A DNA stretch of 13,164 nucleotides, from NCBI GenBank assembly GCA_021810725.1, contig JAJZIE010000050.1, forward strand, positions 1 to 13,164, read 5' to 3'. Of the stretch, positions 1 to 6,496 are shown piece by piece; the stretch's first letter is position 1; every line of letters starts with the position of its first letter. The DNA comes from Bacillota bacterium (GTDB lineage Bacteria; Bacillota; Sulfobacillia; JAJZYS01; JAJYTV01). A program made the position numbers and the translations under genes. The notes beneath the pieces were generated by a model. That model had not been told where the DNA came from. It worked only from the letters and a program-made list of their open reading frames with translations, and ran no database searches.

Positions 1-138
1 TGGGCGGATCAGGGAGGAAGCGAGGTAGTGGTGGTTGGTGGTGGTAGCGGCGACGGTAGCGGCGGGAGCCTGGGCGATGGCTAGTGCGGGAATGACCACG
101 ATGGCGGCAGCGACGAGGACGTCAACGATGCGCTTCAT
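1..138 (-). CDS. Secreted or surface protein, N-terminal fragment (runs off left edge)
   Basis: Forty-six codons are visible, reading leftwards from an ATG at 138. Upstream is a strong AGGAGGT ribosome binding site with an 8-nt spacer. The start MKRIVDVLVAAAIVVIPALA has two basic residues and then a long hydrophobic core. It is followed by A-I-A-Q-A, a good signal peptidase I site (cleavage predicted after residue 22). After that come Ala/Thr-rich residues and NHHYLASSLIRP at the edge. The mature protein is exported, but too little is present to assign a family. It is transcribed away from the XRE regulator across a shared 448-bp gap. It could be a short secreted peptide or the start of a large surface protein. 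Start and export signal are confident; function is unknown. Confidence 0.7.
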   Translation of the reverse strand, partial: MKRIVDVLVAAAIVVIPALAIAQAPAATVAATTTNHHYLASSLIRP

Positions 139-177
139 ACGAGTCCACCTCCTCAGGATCGACTTCGACTGGGTGCC

Positions 178-207
178 ATTAGTGCGTGCAGCTATAGGGT
201 TAGCCAA
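178..207 (-). promoter_or_regulatory. Candidate promoter of the left-edge secreted protein
   Basis: On the minus strand a TTGGCT -35-like box (207-202) and an ACTAAT -10-like box (183-178) are separated by 18 nt. Each matches 4 of 6 consensus positions. Transcription would begin near 171 and leave a leader of about 33 nt carrying the AGGAGGT site before the ATG at 138. Found by eye only. Confidence 0.3.
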
Positions 208-381
208 GGGTATGAGCTCGGTTGGGGAGCATGGTCAATCATTGAACATGAGCAGAGGGGCCTGCGTGAACGGGATGGCGTTGACAACACACGTGCCAAG
301 TCGTAGCACGGCGTGCCCAAATTCCCGACCAGGTTGTGCGCTCTTGATCGTGGTCAGAGGAAATCGCATACCTGGTCTGCT

Positions 382-504
382 TCATGCCGTACTTGCCATT
401 GGACTGTACGCAAACCAGTCCCGGGCGGGGTAAGACAGGCATAGTGACATCTGCAGTTTGCATGCGTCAATCGCAGCGATGCCTGAGTTGAGGCCGGTCC
501 GCAT
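382..504 (-). CDS. Hypothetical 40-aa peptide with a near-perfect ribosome binding site
   Basis: A minus-strand ATG at 504 is preceded by AGGAGGT (515-509) at a 4-5 nt spacing, among the best translation initiation sites in the window. The reading frame gives 40 residues beginning MRTGLNSGIAAIDAC and ending in SPMASTA, with a TGA at 382-384. It contains two cysteines and moderately hydrophobic stretches but no clear signal peptide or transmembrane helix. It is divergent from the XRE-TPR gene, 83 nt from that start codon. No family is recognised. It may be a regulatory or signalling peptide, a leader peptide, or a fortuitous ORF. The start site is strong evidence of translation; the protein sequence itself is not. 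Confidence 0.35.
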   Translation of the reverse strand: MRTGLNSGIAAIDACKLQMSLCLSYPARDWFAYSPMASTA

Positions 505-546
505 AAACACCTCCTGCATCGGAGTGTGCGGCAAGCGGCGCAACTT

Positions 547-555
547 TGGTATATC
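547..555 (+). promoter_or_regulatory. Candidate extended -10 for the XRE-TPR gene
   Basis: TGGTATATC is an extended -10 (TG, one base, TATATC; 4 of 6 to TATAAT) about 33 bases before the ATG at 588. No good -35 lies 16-18 nt upstream, so activity would rely on the extended TG. On the opposite strand the same bases give a TATACC box that could serve the 40-aa ORF. Confidence 0.25.
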
Positions 556-587
556 CTGTACCCACAAGGTAGTTACGGGGTCATGCA

Positions 588-1763
588 ATGGGTGTAGCCG
601 AAGTACTGCAGCATCAGCGGAAGATACTGGGTCTCACCATAAGTGAAGCGGCGCGTCTGGGCGACATGCCTCGCGCCTACTTGTCCATGATCGAGGCCGG
701 CAAGCGTGCTCCCAGTCCGCAGACCGTGTTACGCCTGACGGCGGCACTTCAGATTCCCATAGCCAGTTGGCTACCCGCTTACCTAGGCGAAGAAACGCGT
801 TGCCAGCAGTTGATGCGGCTGGCGAACTTGCTGTTTGACGAACGGTCCTACGATGCGGCACGCAAGGTACTATCTCGAGCGTATTTTGTAAGCCGGAACG
901 AACAAGACGGACGGTACAACACAGAGATCTATCACCTTCTGGGCAAGGTGTACTACGCCCGCGGGCAATATTCACGGGCGCTCCGATGGTTTCGTCTTCT
1001 AGACCGCGCCACGCGGCACTTTCAGGAGCCGCAAATGCAGGCCATCGCGACCTACAACCTGGCGCAGGTGTTGGCGAAGGTCGGGCAGCGTGTGGATGCG
1101 TTGCGGAAGTTTGAGGAGGCCGACGAGAGTTTTGTTCGGCTGCGGCAATGGTTCTACGTCGGACGTTCGGCGCTAGGCAAGGCCAACGTTCTTTTAGCGA
1201 TGCACACCTATCCCGAAGCGTACGAAGCGTATCGAAGAGCTGCGTACTTCCTGCGCCGTAAGGACTTCCATGGCGATGCGCGGCTCGGAGAAGCTATCAC
1301 TCTAGCTGCCTTGCAGGGTCCGGAGCCGTCGTTGCCCTTATTTCGGGCTATCGTTCAAACCGACAACGTTGGGTCGCTGGTCCGGACCAAGGCCAGGACA
1401 AACCTGGCGGCCAAGCTTAGGCAACTGGGACGTTACGAGGATGCTCTCAGGGAAGTCGAAGAGGGCCTACACGACGTTGATCAATTGCCATCGCCCTTGT
1501 TGGCGGGCCTGCTGGCCGAGGCGACGATATGTCACATGCTCCTTAAAGACGTGGATGCAGCCATGGAGACCTTCCAGGCGTACAAGGACATCGACGGGCC
1601 CAAGGACGGCGAAGACATCGCGGCGATGCACATCGTTGCCGGTGTCCTTGGCGTCGCCCCAGCGGACGAGGCTATCCCCCCGGTGATTGAGGACGATCAC
1701 GAGCAGCGCCTGAAGGCGGCCCTGCAGATCCTTCAAAGCGGTATTCGGGTCGGCGGAGCGTAA
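588..1763 (+). CDS. XRE-family transcriptional regulator with TPR-like C-terminal domain
   Basis: This 391-aa protein begins with a HTH_3/XRE DNA-binding domain (residues about 5-60). Visible elements are LTISEAARLGDMPRAYLSMI, then the E-A-G-K-R-P-S motif typical of helix 3 and the following loop. Residues about 75-370 are helical hairpins resembling tetratricopeptide repeats, for example YHLLGKVYYARGQYSRALRW, YNLAQVLAKVGQRVDALRKF and NLAAKLRQLGRYEDALREVE. This is the architecture of regulators such as the RRNPP group (PlcR, NprR), whose TPR domain binds a peptide; similar proteins also act without one. The ATG at 588 is needed for a complete HTH; its ribosome binding site is weak (GGGG). Codon use is less GC-biased than in the neighbours, suggesting a different origin. 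Target and ligand are unknown. Confidence 0.85.
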   Translation: MGVAEVLQHQRKILGLTISEAARLGDMPRAYLSMIEAGKRAPSPQTVLRLTAALQIPIASWLPAYLGEETRCQQLMRLANLLFDERSYDAARKVLSRAYFVSRNEQDGRYNTEIYHLLGKVYYARGQYSRALRWFRLLDRATRHFQEPQMQAIATYNLAQVLAKVGQRVDALRKFEEADESFVRLRQWFYVGRSALGKANVLLAMHTYPEAYEAYRRAAYFLRRKDFHGDARLGEAITLAALQGPEPSLPLFRAIVQTDNVGSLVRTKARTNLAAKLRQLGRYEDALREVEEGLHDVDQLPSPLLAGLLAEATICHMLLKDVDAAMETFQAYKDIDGPKDGEDIAAMHIVAGVLGVAPADEAIPPVIEDDHEQRLKAALQILQSGIRVGGA

Positions 1764-1806
1764 CTGGTTTGTACCTTGGGCGATGCTCCGAAGCGCTGGG
1801 ACATCG

Positions 1807-1835
1807 CTGAGCCTCCGCCGGCGCTGTGCTACGAT
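1807..1835 (+). promoter_or_regulatory. Candidate promoter of the molybdo-hydroxylase maturation operon
   Basis: A TGCTACGAT extended -10 (1827-1835, hexamer TACGAT) lies 17 nt after a weak CTGAGC -35 (1807-1812). Transcription would start near 1842, giving a leader of about 32 nt with GGAG at 1864-1867 before the proposed ATT start at 1874. A 6-bp inverted repeat (GCGATG 1780-1785 / CATCGC 1802-1807) borders the -35 and could be an operator or a weak terminator of the gene before. Confidence 0.4.
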
Positions 1836-1873
1836 CATGGCATCCGGGAACCGCCCGGAGAACGGAGTGGACC

Positions 1874-2767
1874 ATTATCCATCCGCAGATCGAAGGCATC
1901 GCGACGGCCCTGCGCCAGGAGGGCTATGTCGCCGACCGCGCGTTAGCCACGGTTCTTCACCTCATGATCGCCCTCGATCAGCCGCTGCTGGTCGAGGGAC
2001 CTGCTGGCGTCGGCAAGACCGAGCTTGCCAAGGTGCTGGCCGAGCATCTCGGCACGCGCCTTATTCGCCTGCAGTGCTACGAAGGACTCGACGCCTCGTC
2101 CGCACTGTACGAGTGGGACTACCCACGCCAACTTCTGCGGATCCGCATAGCCGAGGCGGCCAAGGGCGACCTCGCCGGTCTCGGCCACGACCTCTTCGCG
2201 AGAGAGTTCCTGCTTGAGCGGCCGCTCCTGCAGGCCATCACGGCCCCCGCTCCCGCGCCTGTTCTGCTGATCGACGAGGTGGACAGGGCCGACGAGGAGT
2301 TCGAGGCATTCCTGCTCGAGTTGCTCGGCGAGTTCCAGGTGACGGTCCCGGAACTGGGCACCCTGCGGGCGGCCGCCAAGCCTAGGGTCGTGCTGACGTC
2401 GAACCGCACGCGCGAGCTTTCGGACGCTCTGCGCCGCCGCTGCCTCTACCACTGGATCGACTACCCCGACCCGGACCGCGAGGCGGAGATCCTTCGCGCC
2501 CGACTGCCGCACCTCGACGGGCATCTCGCGGAGGAGATCGCCAGGTTCATGCAGCGACTGCGTCAGCTGCCGCTTGGCCGCGCCCCCGGCGTGGCGGAAA
2601 GCCTGGACTGGGCGCAGGCGCTCCTGGCGCTCGGACACGACGGACTCGACGCGGAGGCATGCCGGGAGAGCTTCCCCGCTGTGCTCAAGGATCGCGAGGA
2701 CTTGGCCCTGGCCGTCGCGGAGCTGCCTAACCTCCTCCCTTCTCGAGAGGACGGGCACCCGGCGTGA
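1874..2767 (+). CDS. MoxR-type AAA+ ATPase (CoxD-like)
   Basis: The protein is about 297 aa. Walker A is GPAGVGKT (residues 42-49 from the proposed start) and Walker B is LLIDEVDR (131-138). Sensor 1 is the TSN-R region, followed by the arginine-rich RRRC. The GYVADRAL segment just before the P-loop is typical of CoxD-like MoxR proteins. In the family these ATPases pair with a VWA protein to help mature molybdenum hydroxylases such as CO dehydrogenase (CoxD acts in sulfuration of the Cu/Mo site). Here the VWA partner is the next gene, overlapped by 4 nt. The only conventional in-frame start is GTG 1826, but it has no ribosome binding site, adds 16 non-family residues and lies inside the likely -10. 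ATT 1874 has GGAG 6 nt upstream and gives the usual family length. The family is certain; the start is debatable. Confidence 0.88.
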   Translation: MIHPQIEGIATALRQEGYVADRALATVLHLMIALDQPLLVEGPAGVGKTELAKVLAEHLGTRLIRLQCYEGLDASSALYEWDYPRQLLRIRIAEAAKGDLAGLGHDLFAREFLLERPLLQAITAPAPAPVLLIDEVDRADEEFEAFLLELLGEFQVTVPELGTLRAAAKPRVVLTSNRTRELSDALRRRCLYHWIDYPDPDREAEILRARLPHLDGHLAEEIARFMQRLRQLPLGRAPGVAESLDWAQALLALGHDGLDAEACRESFPAVLKDREDLALAVAELPNLLPSREDGHPA

Positions 2768-3903
2768 CCTCGCAGGGTGCAGCCCTGCGGCGCCGCGTCA
2801 CCGAGCTCGGCGCGACGTTGCGCGCCTTCGGCCTGCCGATCGGGATCGACGCCCAGGCACTTGCCCTGCAGAGCCTCACGGCCGTCGGAATCGAGGACGC
2901 GGAGGATGTCCGCCTCAGCCTGCGGGCGGTCTACGCGCGGACTCGCGCCGGCCAGGAGATCTTCGATCAGATCTATCCGCGCTGGCTGCGTGGCGAGCGG
3001 GTGAAGCCGGAGCCCGAGTCGTCGGGAGCCGGTGACGACGGTCAGGACACAGATGTCGCTGGCGCCTCCTCGTCGCCTCGCGCCGCGAGCCGCAGCCCAC
3101 AGGCAGAGGAGGGAGAGCCCGTGGCGACACCCTCCGCGCGCTACAGCCCCGCCGCGGCGCACGGCCGCAGCCCTGGCGAGGCGTATGGTCAGCCGGGAAT
3201 GGCGGAAGCCCTGCGCGACGCGGCCGTCTTTCTGTCCGCGTTGCGGGCGGGGGAGGGCAGGCGCCGGCGGCCTGGCCGCCGGGGCGACATTGACCTGAGG
3301 CGCAGCCTGCGTGGCGCCCACGCCACGGCTGGCGAACTCGTGGAACTGCACAGGCGCCGCAGGCGGCAACGCTTGCCGCGCGTCGTCCTGCTCTGCGATT
3401 TCAGTCGTTCGATGGCCGGCGAGGATCCCGTGGTGCTCCGCCTGGCGCAAGCTCTTGTTCGCCGGTCGCGTCGTACCGAGGTTTTCGCCTTCTCCACCGA
3501 CATACGACGCATCACGGGTCGGCTCCGCCGGCGAGATGGCAGTGGGGCGCTGCAGGATCTCGGGCACGCCTACGGCGGTGGCACGCGCATCGGACTTTCC
3601 CTGCAGCGCTTCGTGCGCCGCTGGGCGGCGAGGCTGCTCTCCGGAGACGGCGTGGTGCTGATCGTATCGGACGGTCTGGACACCGGCGAGATCGCGCTGC
3701 TAAGCCGCGCCATGCAGGACATCCGCGCGGCCGCCGCCCGGGTCTTCTGGCTGAGCCCGCTTGCGGGCACGCCCGGCTACCAGCCGGTGCAGGGCGGTGT
3801 GCGCGCGGCGTTGCCCTACTGCGACGCCTTCGGCGACGCTCTCGATCCGCGGGCGCTCACGAAGCTTGTTCATCCTTCGCGGCAAGGGAGACTTCAGGCA
3901 TGA
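2764..3903 (+). CDS. VWA domain protein, CoxE-like
   Basis: This 379-aa protein starts at a GTG overlapping the previous stop (GTGA). The N-terminal part (about 1-80) is helical. Residues about 85-150 are a low-complexity Ser/Ala/Arg/Glu linker, and the C-terminal half (about 200-370) is a von Willebrand A fold. The MIDAS metal site is visible as DFSRS at 212-216, with the GGGTRIG segment and the VSDGLD motif (Asp 303). The R-R-x-D-I-D-L-R-R-S-L-R stretch before the VWA domain is typical of CoxE-type proteins. It is the expected partner of the adjacent MoxR ATPase, forming a chaperone-like pair that acts on a metalloenzyme in the cytoplasm. No signal peptide or membrane segment is seen. Its own client is not encoded in the window. 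Confidence 0.87.
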   Translation: MTSQGAALRRRVTELGATLRAFGLPIGIDAQALALQSLTAVGIEDAEDVRLSLRAVYARTRAGQEIFDQIYPRWLRGERVKPEPESSGAGDDGQDTDVAGASSSPRAASRSPQAEEGEPVATPSARYSPAAAHGRSPGEAYGQPGMAEALRDAAVFLSALRAGEGRRRRPGRRGDIDLRRSLRGAHATAGELVELHRRRRRQRLPRVVLLCDFSRSMAGEDPVVLRLAQALVRRSRRTEVFAFSTDIRRITGRLRRRDGSGALQDLGHAYGGGTRIGLSLQRFVRRWAARLLSGDGVVLIVSDGLDTGEIALLSRAMQDIRAAAARVFWLSPLAGTPGYQPVQGGVRAALPYCDAFGDALDPRALTKLVHPSRQGRLQA

Positions 3904-4955
3904 TGCAGCAACAGGTGATTCGGGCAGCCTTGGCGGCGTGGCGGCGAGGCGAGTCGGGAGCCCTCGGTACGATCGTCGCGGTGGAGGGTTCCGCTTACCA
4001 GCGCGAAGGGGCAAGCGTCTTCGTCGCCCCTGACGGTGGTGTGCAGGGCCTGATCTCGGGCGGCTGCCTGGAGTCGGAAGTGGCCGGCGAGGCACAGGGG
4101 CTGCCCGCAGCCACGCCGCGCGTCCTCACCTACGATACGAGCGACGAGAGCATCTTCGGCTACGGGATGGGCTGTCCCGGTGTCGTCGATGTGCTGCTGG
4201 AGAGGCTGCCGCCTTGCGACACACCTCTTGGGCGCTTCCTGGAGCGCGTCGCCGAGGGAGTGCCGGCCGCGCGCGGGGTCCGCCTGGACCACGCCCGACA
4301 GGGCGTACTGACCGACATCTGCTATATCCCGGGAAGGCCGCTCAGCGGCAGCCTGGGCGATCAGCAACTGGACCGCGCGTTCATCCGCCTGGCGCAGGAA
4401 CGGCTGGAGACGTCCCGTGTGCCCGAGGCAGGCCGCATCGAGGAATTGAAGTCGGCCGATGTCTTCGCCTGGGTCGTGCCGGCTGAGGCCGAGTGCGTGA
4501 TCTTCGGCGCGACGGATGACGCGCAGCCGCTTGCGCAGATGGCGGCCGAGATCGGTCTCAAGGTAGATGTGGTCGACCCTCGGCCGCACCTCGCGACCAG
4601 CGAGCGCTTCCCGACGGCGCACGTGCGCCAGCTCGCCCTGCGCGACTACCCAGGAGCCGTTGAACTCGGCCGACAGAGCTACGTCGTCGTGATGGGCCAT
4701 CAGGTCGAGCGGGACCTGGCCGCGCTGAAGCTTGCGATCCAGGCCGAAGTGCCGTATATCGGCCTGCTGAGCTCGCAGGGCAGGCGAGACAGCATGCTTG
4801 GCCACCTGCGGCAGGACGGCGTGGTGGACGCGGGAGGAGATCCGCCGACGCTCCATTCCCCCGCCGGGCTCTGGATCGGCGCGCGCACCCCAGAGGAGAT
4901 CGCCCTCAGCATCGTCGCCGAGATCTGCAGCGTGCGCCGAGGGGCCAGCCGTTGA
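3900..4955 (+). CDS. xdhC: XdhC/CoxI family molybdenum cofactor maturation protein
   Basis: This 351-aa protein has both halves of the family. The N-terminal XdhC_CoxI domain shows EGSAYQREGA (29-38), the conserved SGGCLE (53-58, Cys 56) and YGMGCPG (88-94, Cys 92). The C-terminal Rossmann-like XdhC_C domain shows IFGATDDAQPLAQMAAEIG (201-219), DPRPHLAT, YVVVMGHQVERD and PYIGLLSS. A terminal HSPAGLWIGA-TPEEIALSI block follows. XdhC binds molybdenum cofactor, promotes its sulfuration and hands it to xanthine dehydrogenase-type enzymes. The usual first glycine cluster GAGDDA reads GATDDA here. ATG 3900 overlaps the upstream stop and has AAGGGAG before it; ATG 3903 is an alternative. It sits between the MoxR/VWA pair and the cytidylyltransferase in one operon. 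Confidence 0.92.
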   Translation: MMQQQVIRAALAAWRRGESGALGTIVAVEGSAYQREGASVFVAPDGGVQGLISGGCLESEVAGEAQGLPAATPRVLTYDTSDESIFGYGMGCPGVVDVLLERLPPCDTPLGRFLERVAEGVPAARGVRLDHARQGVLTDICYIPGRPLSGSLGDQQLDRAFIRLAQERLETSRVPEAGRIEELKSADVFAWVVPAEAECVIFGATDDAQPLAQMAAEIGLKVDVVDPRPHLATSERFPTAHVRQLALRDYPGAVELGRQSYVVVMGHQVERDLAALKLAIQAEVPYIGLLSSQGRRDSMLGHLRQDGVVDAGGDPPTLHSPAGLWIGARTPEEIALSIVAEICSVRRGASR

Positions 4956-5809
4956 ACGTGACCGTCGCGGTCCTTGCGGCGGGCAGCGGGCGGCGATTCG
5001 GGGCACCGAAGCTGCTGATGCCGGCCGGCGAGGGCGAGGTGCTCCTGAGCCGCGCCGTATCTCTCGGACTTTCCGTCGGGGAGCGTGTCCTCTGCATCCT
5101 TCCCTCGGAAGCAGACCTGCATCTCGCCGCGCTCGAGGGGCTCCCTCGCGATCGGCTGGTGCTGCTGAGCAACCCCGACGCCGCGCAGGGCATGGGCACC
5201 TCGGTCGCGCTGGCCGCGAGCGCTTGCCTGAACCGGGGGGCAGCGGGCGAAGCGCTGCTGATCCTGCCTGCCGACCTTCCCACCCTCGATCGCCGCTTTC
5301 TCCTGCGGCTGATCGAGGCTTTCGCTGCCGGCGACGGCTGCGACGCGGCGGCAGCGCTCGATCCCGAGGGGCGCCTGCTCGCGCCCGCCATCCTCAGACC
5401 CGGGCTCCTGCCCGAGATCGCACAGCTGCGTGGCGACGCGGGCGCGAGGGACATTCTGCGCCGGCCGGGCAGCCGGGTGGTGCCGGTGGCCATTCAGGAC
5501 ATGTCGGACATCGACGATTTCGACGGCTACCGGTACCTGGCCCACCGCCTCGGCTGGGATCGGGAGCCGTCGCCCAAGATCGCCTGGCGGGCGGATGCCG
5601 AGGCCTTGCCATCGCCCAACGGCCACTGGCGGGTTGGCGCGACGCTTGCCGTGAGCGTCACGGGTCACGGGCCGGGCATATCCGGGATGCGTATGGTGGC
5701 GATGCCTCAGGGCCTGAGACGGGCACTCTTCGCAGGGGACGGCACGCGCGATCGACTGGGGCTCCTGCGGGCCGCGGCGCTCCTGTCGCTCGGCGACGAA
5801 AATTGCTGA
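4952..5809 (+). CDS. MobA/MocA-like molybdopterin nucleotidyltransferase with C-terminal extension
   Basis: The first 200 residues of this 285-aa protein are an NTP-transferase fold. They contain LAAGSGRRFGAPK (8-20, nucleotide-binding loop and Lys), NPDAAQGMGTSV (74-85), LPADLP (105-110, metal-binding Asp) and DIDDFDGY (186-193). This is the pattern of MocA/MobA enzymes, which add CMP or GMP to molybdopterin. The XdhC partner favours the cytidylyl cofactor used by xanthine dehydrogenase-type enzymes. The TTG at 4952 overlaps the xdhC stop (TTGA), and GTG 4958 is an alternative. Residues about 201-285 form an extra segment after the normal end of the fold (GHWRVGATLAVSV and others) that I do not recognise. 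The gene closes the four-gene operon. Confidence 0.85.
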   Translation: MNVTVAVLAAGSGRRFGAPKLLMPAGEGEVLLSRAVSLGLSVGERVLCILPSEADLHLAALEGLPRDRLVLLSNPDAAQGMGTSVALAASACLNRGAAGEALLILPADLPTLDRRFLLRLIEAFAAGDGCDAAAALDPEGRLLAPAILRPGLLPEIAQLRGDAGARDILRRPGSRVVPVAIQDMSDIDDFDGYRYLAHRLGWDREPSPKIAWRADAEALPSPNGHWRVGATLAVSVTGHGPGISGMRMVAMPQGLRRALFAGDGTRDRLGLLRAAALLSLGDENC

Positions 5810-5827
5810 ATTGCCTCCTGCCGCATC

Positions 5828-5856
5828 TTTTCAGCCCCCGCGTCGGCTGATACGCT
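5828..5856 (+). promoter_or_regulatory. Candidate promoter of hpt-guaA
   Basis: TTTTCA (5828-5833, 4 of 6 to TTGACA) is followed after 17 nt by TACGCT (5851-5856) with an upstream TG (TGATACGCT). The predicted start near 5863 gives a leader of about 94 nt before ATG 5957. The extended -10 resembles those proposed at 1827-1835 and 9876-9868. Confidence 0.4.
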
Positions 5857-5870
5857 GCAGGAAAGGGACT

Positions 5871-5908
5871 TGCCGCCCGGCGGCAGGGGCTCTCGTGTTT
5901 TTGTTTTT
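5871..5908 (+). terminator. Hairpin plus T-rich tract in the hpt leader
   Basis: TGCCGC-CCG-GCGGCA (5871-5885) forms a 6-bp GC-rich hairpin. A T-rich tract TTTTTGTTTTT follows at 5898-5908, 12 nt later, rare in this GC-rich window. AGCCCC at 5833-5838 can also pair with GGGGCT at 5886-5891, moving the stem base to 6 nt from the T tract for transcripts reading through from the upstream operon. It may terminate that operon, or act as an attenuator if the promoter at 5828-5856 is used. Confidence 0.35.
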
Positions 5909-5956
5909 CATTCGAAAGGAGTGATGGGCCGATCCGGGACTCCCGGTGCGGCGAGC

Positions 5957-6496
5957 ATGGACGAAGTAGAGCGGGTTCTGCTGCGACGTGAGGCGATCGC
6001 GAAGCGGGTGCAGGAACTGGGCGCGGAGATCTCCGAGAGCCTGAGCGGCGACCAGCCGCTGCTTGCCGTCTCGATCCTGCGCGGCGCCGTGATCTTCGCG
6101 GCGGACCTGGTGCGCGAGATTCAGGGCATGGTGGAGATGGACTTCATGGCCGTCTCGTCCTACGGCGACAGTTCGGTCTCGTCCGGTGCCGTCAGGGTTC
6201 TGAAGGACCTCGACGAGTCGATTGAGGGCCGCGACGTACTGATCGTCGAGGACATCATCGACACGGGGCGGACGCTCAAGTTCCTCTTACAGAATCTCAA
6301 GGCGCGCAAGCCGCGCTCCATCCAGATCTGCACCCTGCTCGACAAGGTCGACCGCCGGGAGGTCGAGGTGCCGGTGGACTACGTCGGCTTCCGGATTCCC
6401 GACGCGTTCGTCGTGGGTTATGGTCTCCATTACGCAGGCAGGTACCGCAATCATCCTGAACTTCTCGTCCTGCGCGCCGAGGCCGTCACCCCATGA
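5957..6496 (+). CDS. hpt: Hypoxanthine(-guanine) phosphoribosyltransferase
   Basis: The product is 179 aa from ATG 5957, the normal length for bacterial HPRT. It converts hypoxanthine or guanine plus PRPP to IMP or GMP in the cytoplasm. The PRPP-binding loop is VEDIIDTG (97-104), the flexible loop contains SSYG (67-70), the purine-contacting lysine is in LLDK (127-130), and VGFRIPDAFVVGYG (143-156) is the usual C-terminal signature. The usual GLDY/GIDY reads GLHY (Asp to His at 158). Upstream in-frame starts exist: ATG 5924 with AAAGGAG only 2 nt away, and TTG 5870. The family start matches 5957, although its ribosome binding site is poor. The stop overlaps guaA by 4 nt, so the two are probably translationally coupled. 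Confidence 0.93.
   Translation: MDEVERVLLRREAIAKRVQELGAEISESLSGDQPLLAVSILRGAVIFAADLVREIQGMVEMDFMAVSSYGDSSVSSGAVRVLKDLDESIEGRDVLIVEDIIDTGRTLKFLLQNLKARKPRSIQICTLLDKVDRREVEVPVDYVGFRIPDAFVVGYGLHYAGRYRNHPELLVLRAEAVTP

Larger units (their letters stand above)
139..587. other. 448-bp lower-GC divergent intergenic region
   Basis: This gap separates the minus-strand secreted protein from the plus-strand XRE regulator. GC content is clearly lower than in the operons to the right. Apart from the two weak promoters and the 40-codon minus-strand ORF listed separately, it holds a 6-bp inverted repeat (GGACTG 401-406 / CAGTCC 416-421). A TTGACA at 281-286 has no convincing -10 partner. Longer open frames here have no ribosome binding site and no protein-like composition. 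Its length suggests a regulatory region or remnants of acquired DNA. Confidence 0.5.

Noticed and set aside
281..309. TTGACA box in the left gap as a plus-strand promoter
   Set aside because: No acceptable -10 lies 16-18 nt downstream and the nearest plus-strand gene starts almost 280 nt later.
3894..5006. 370-codon open frame on the minus strand
   Set aside because: It is antisense to xdhC, with Arg/His/Asp-rich translation and no motifs.
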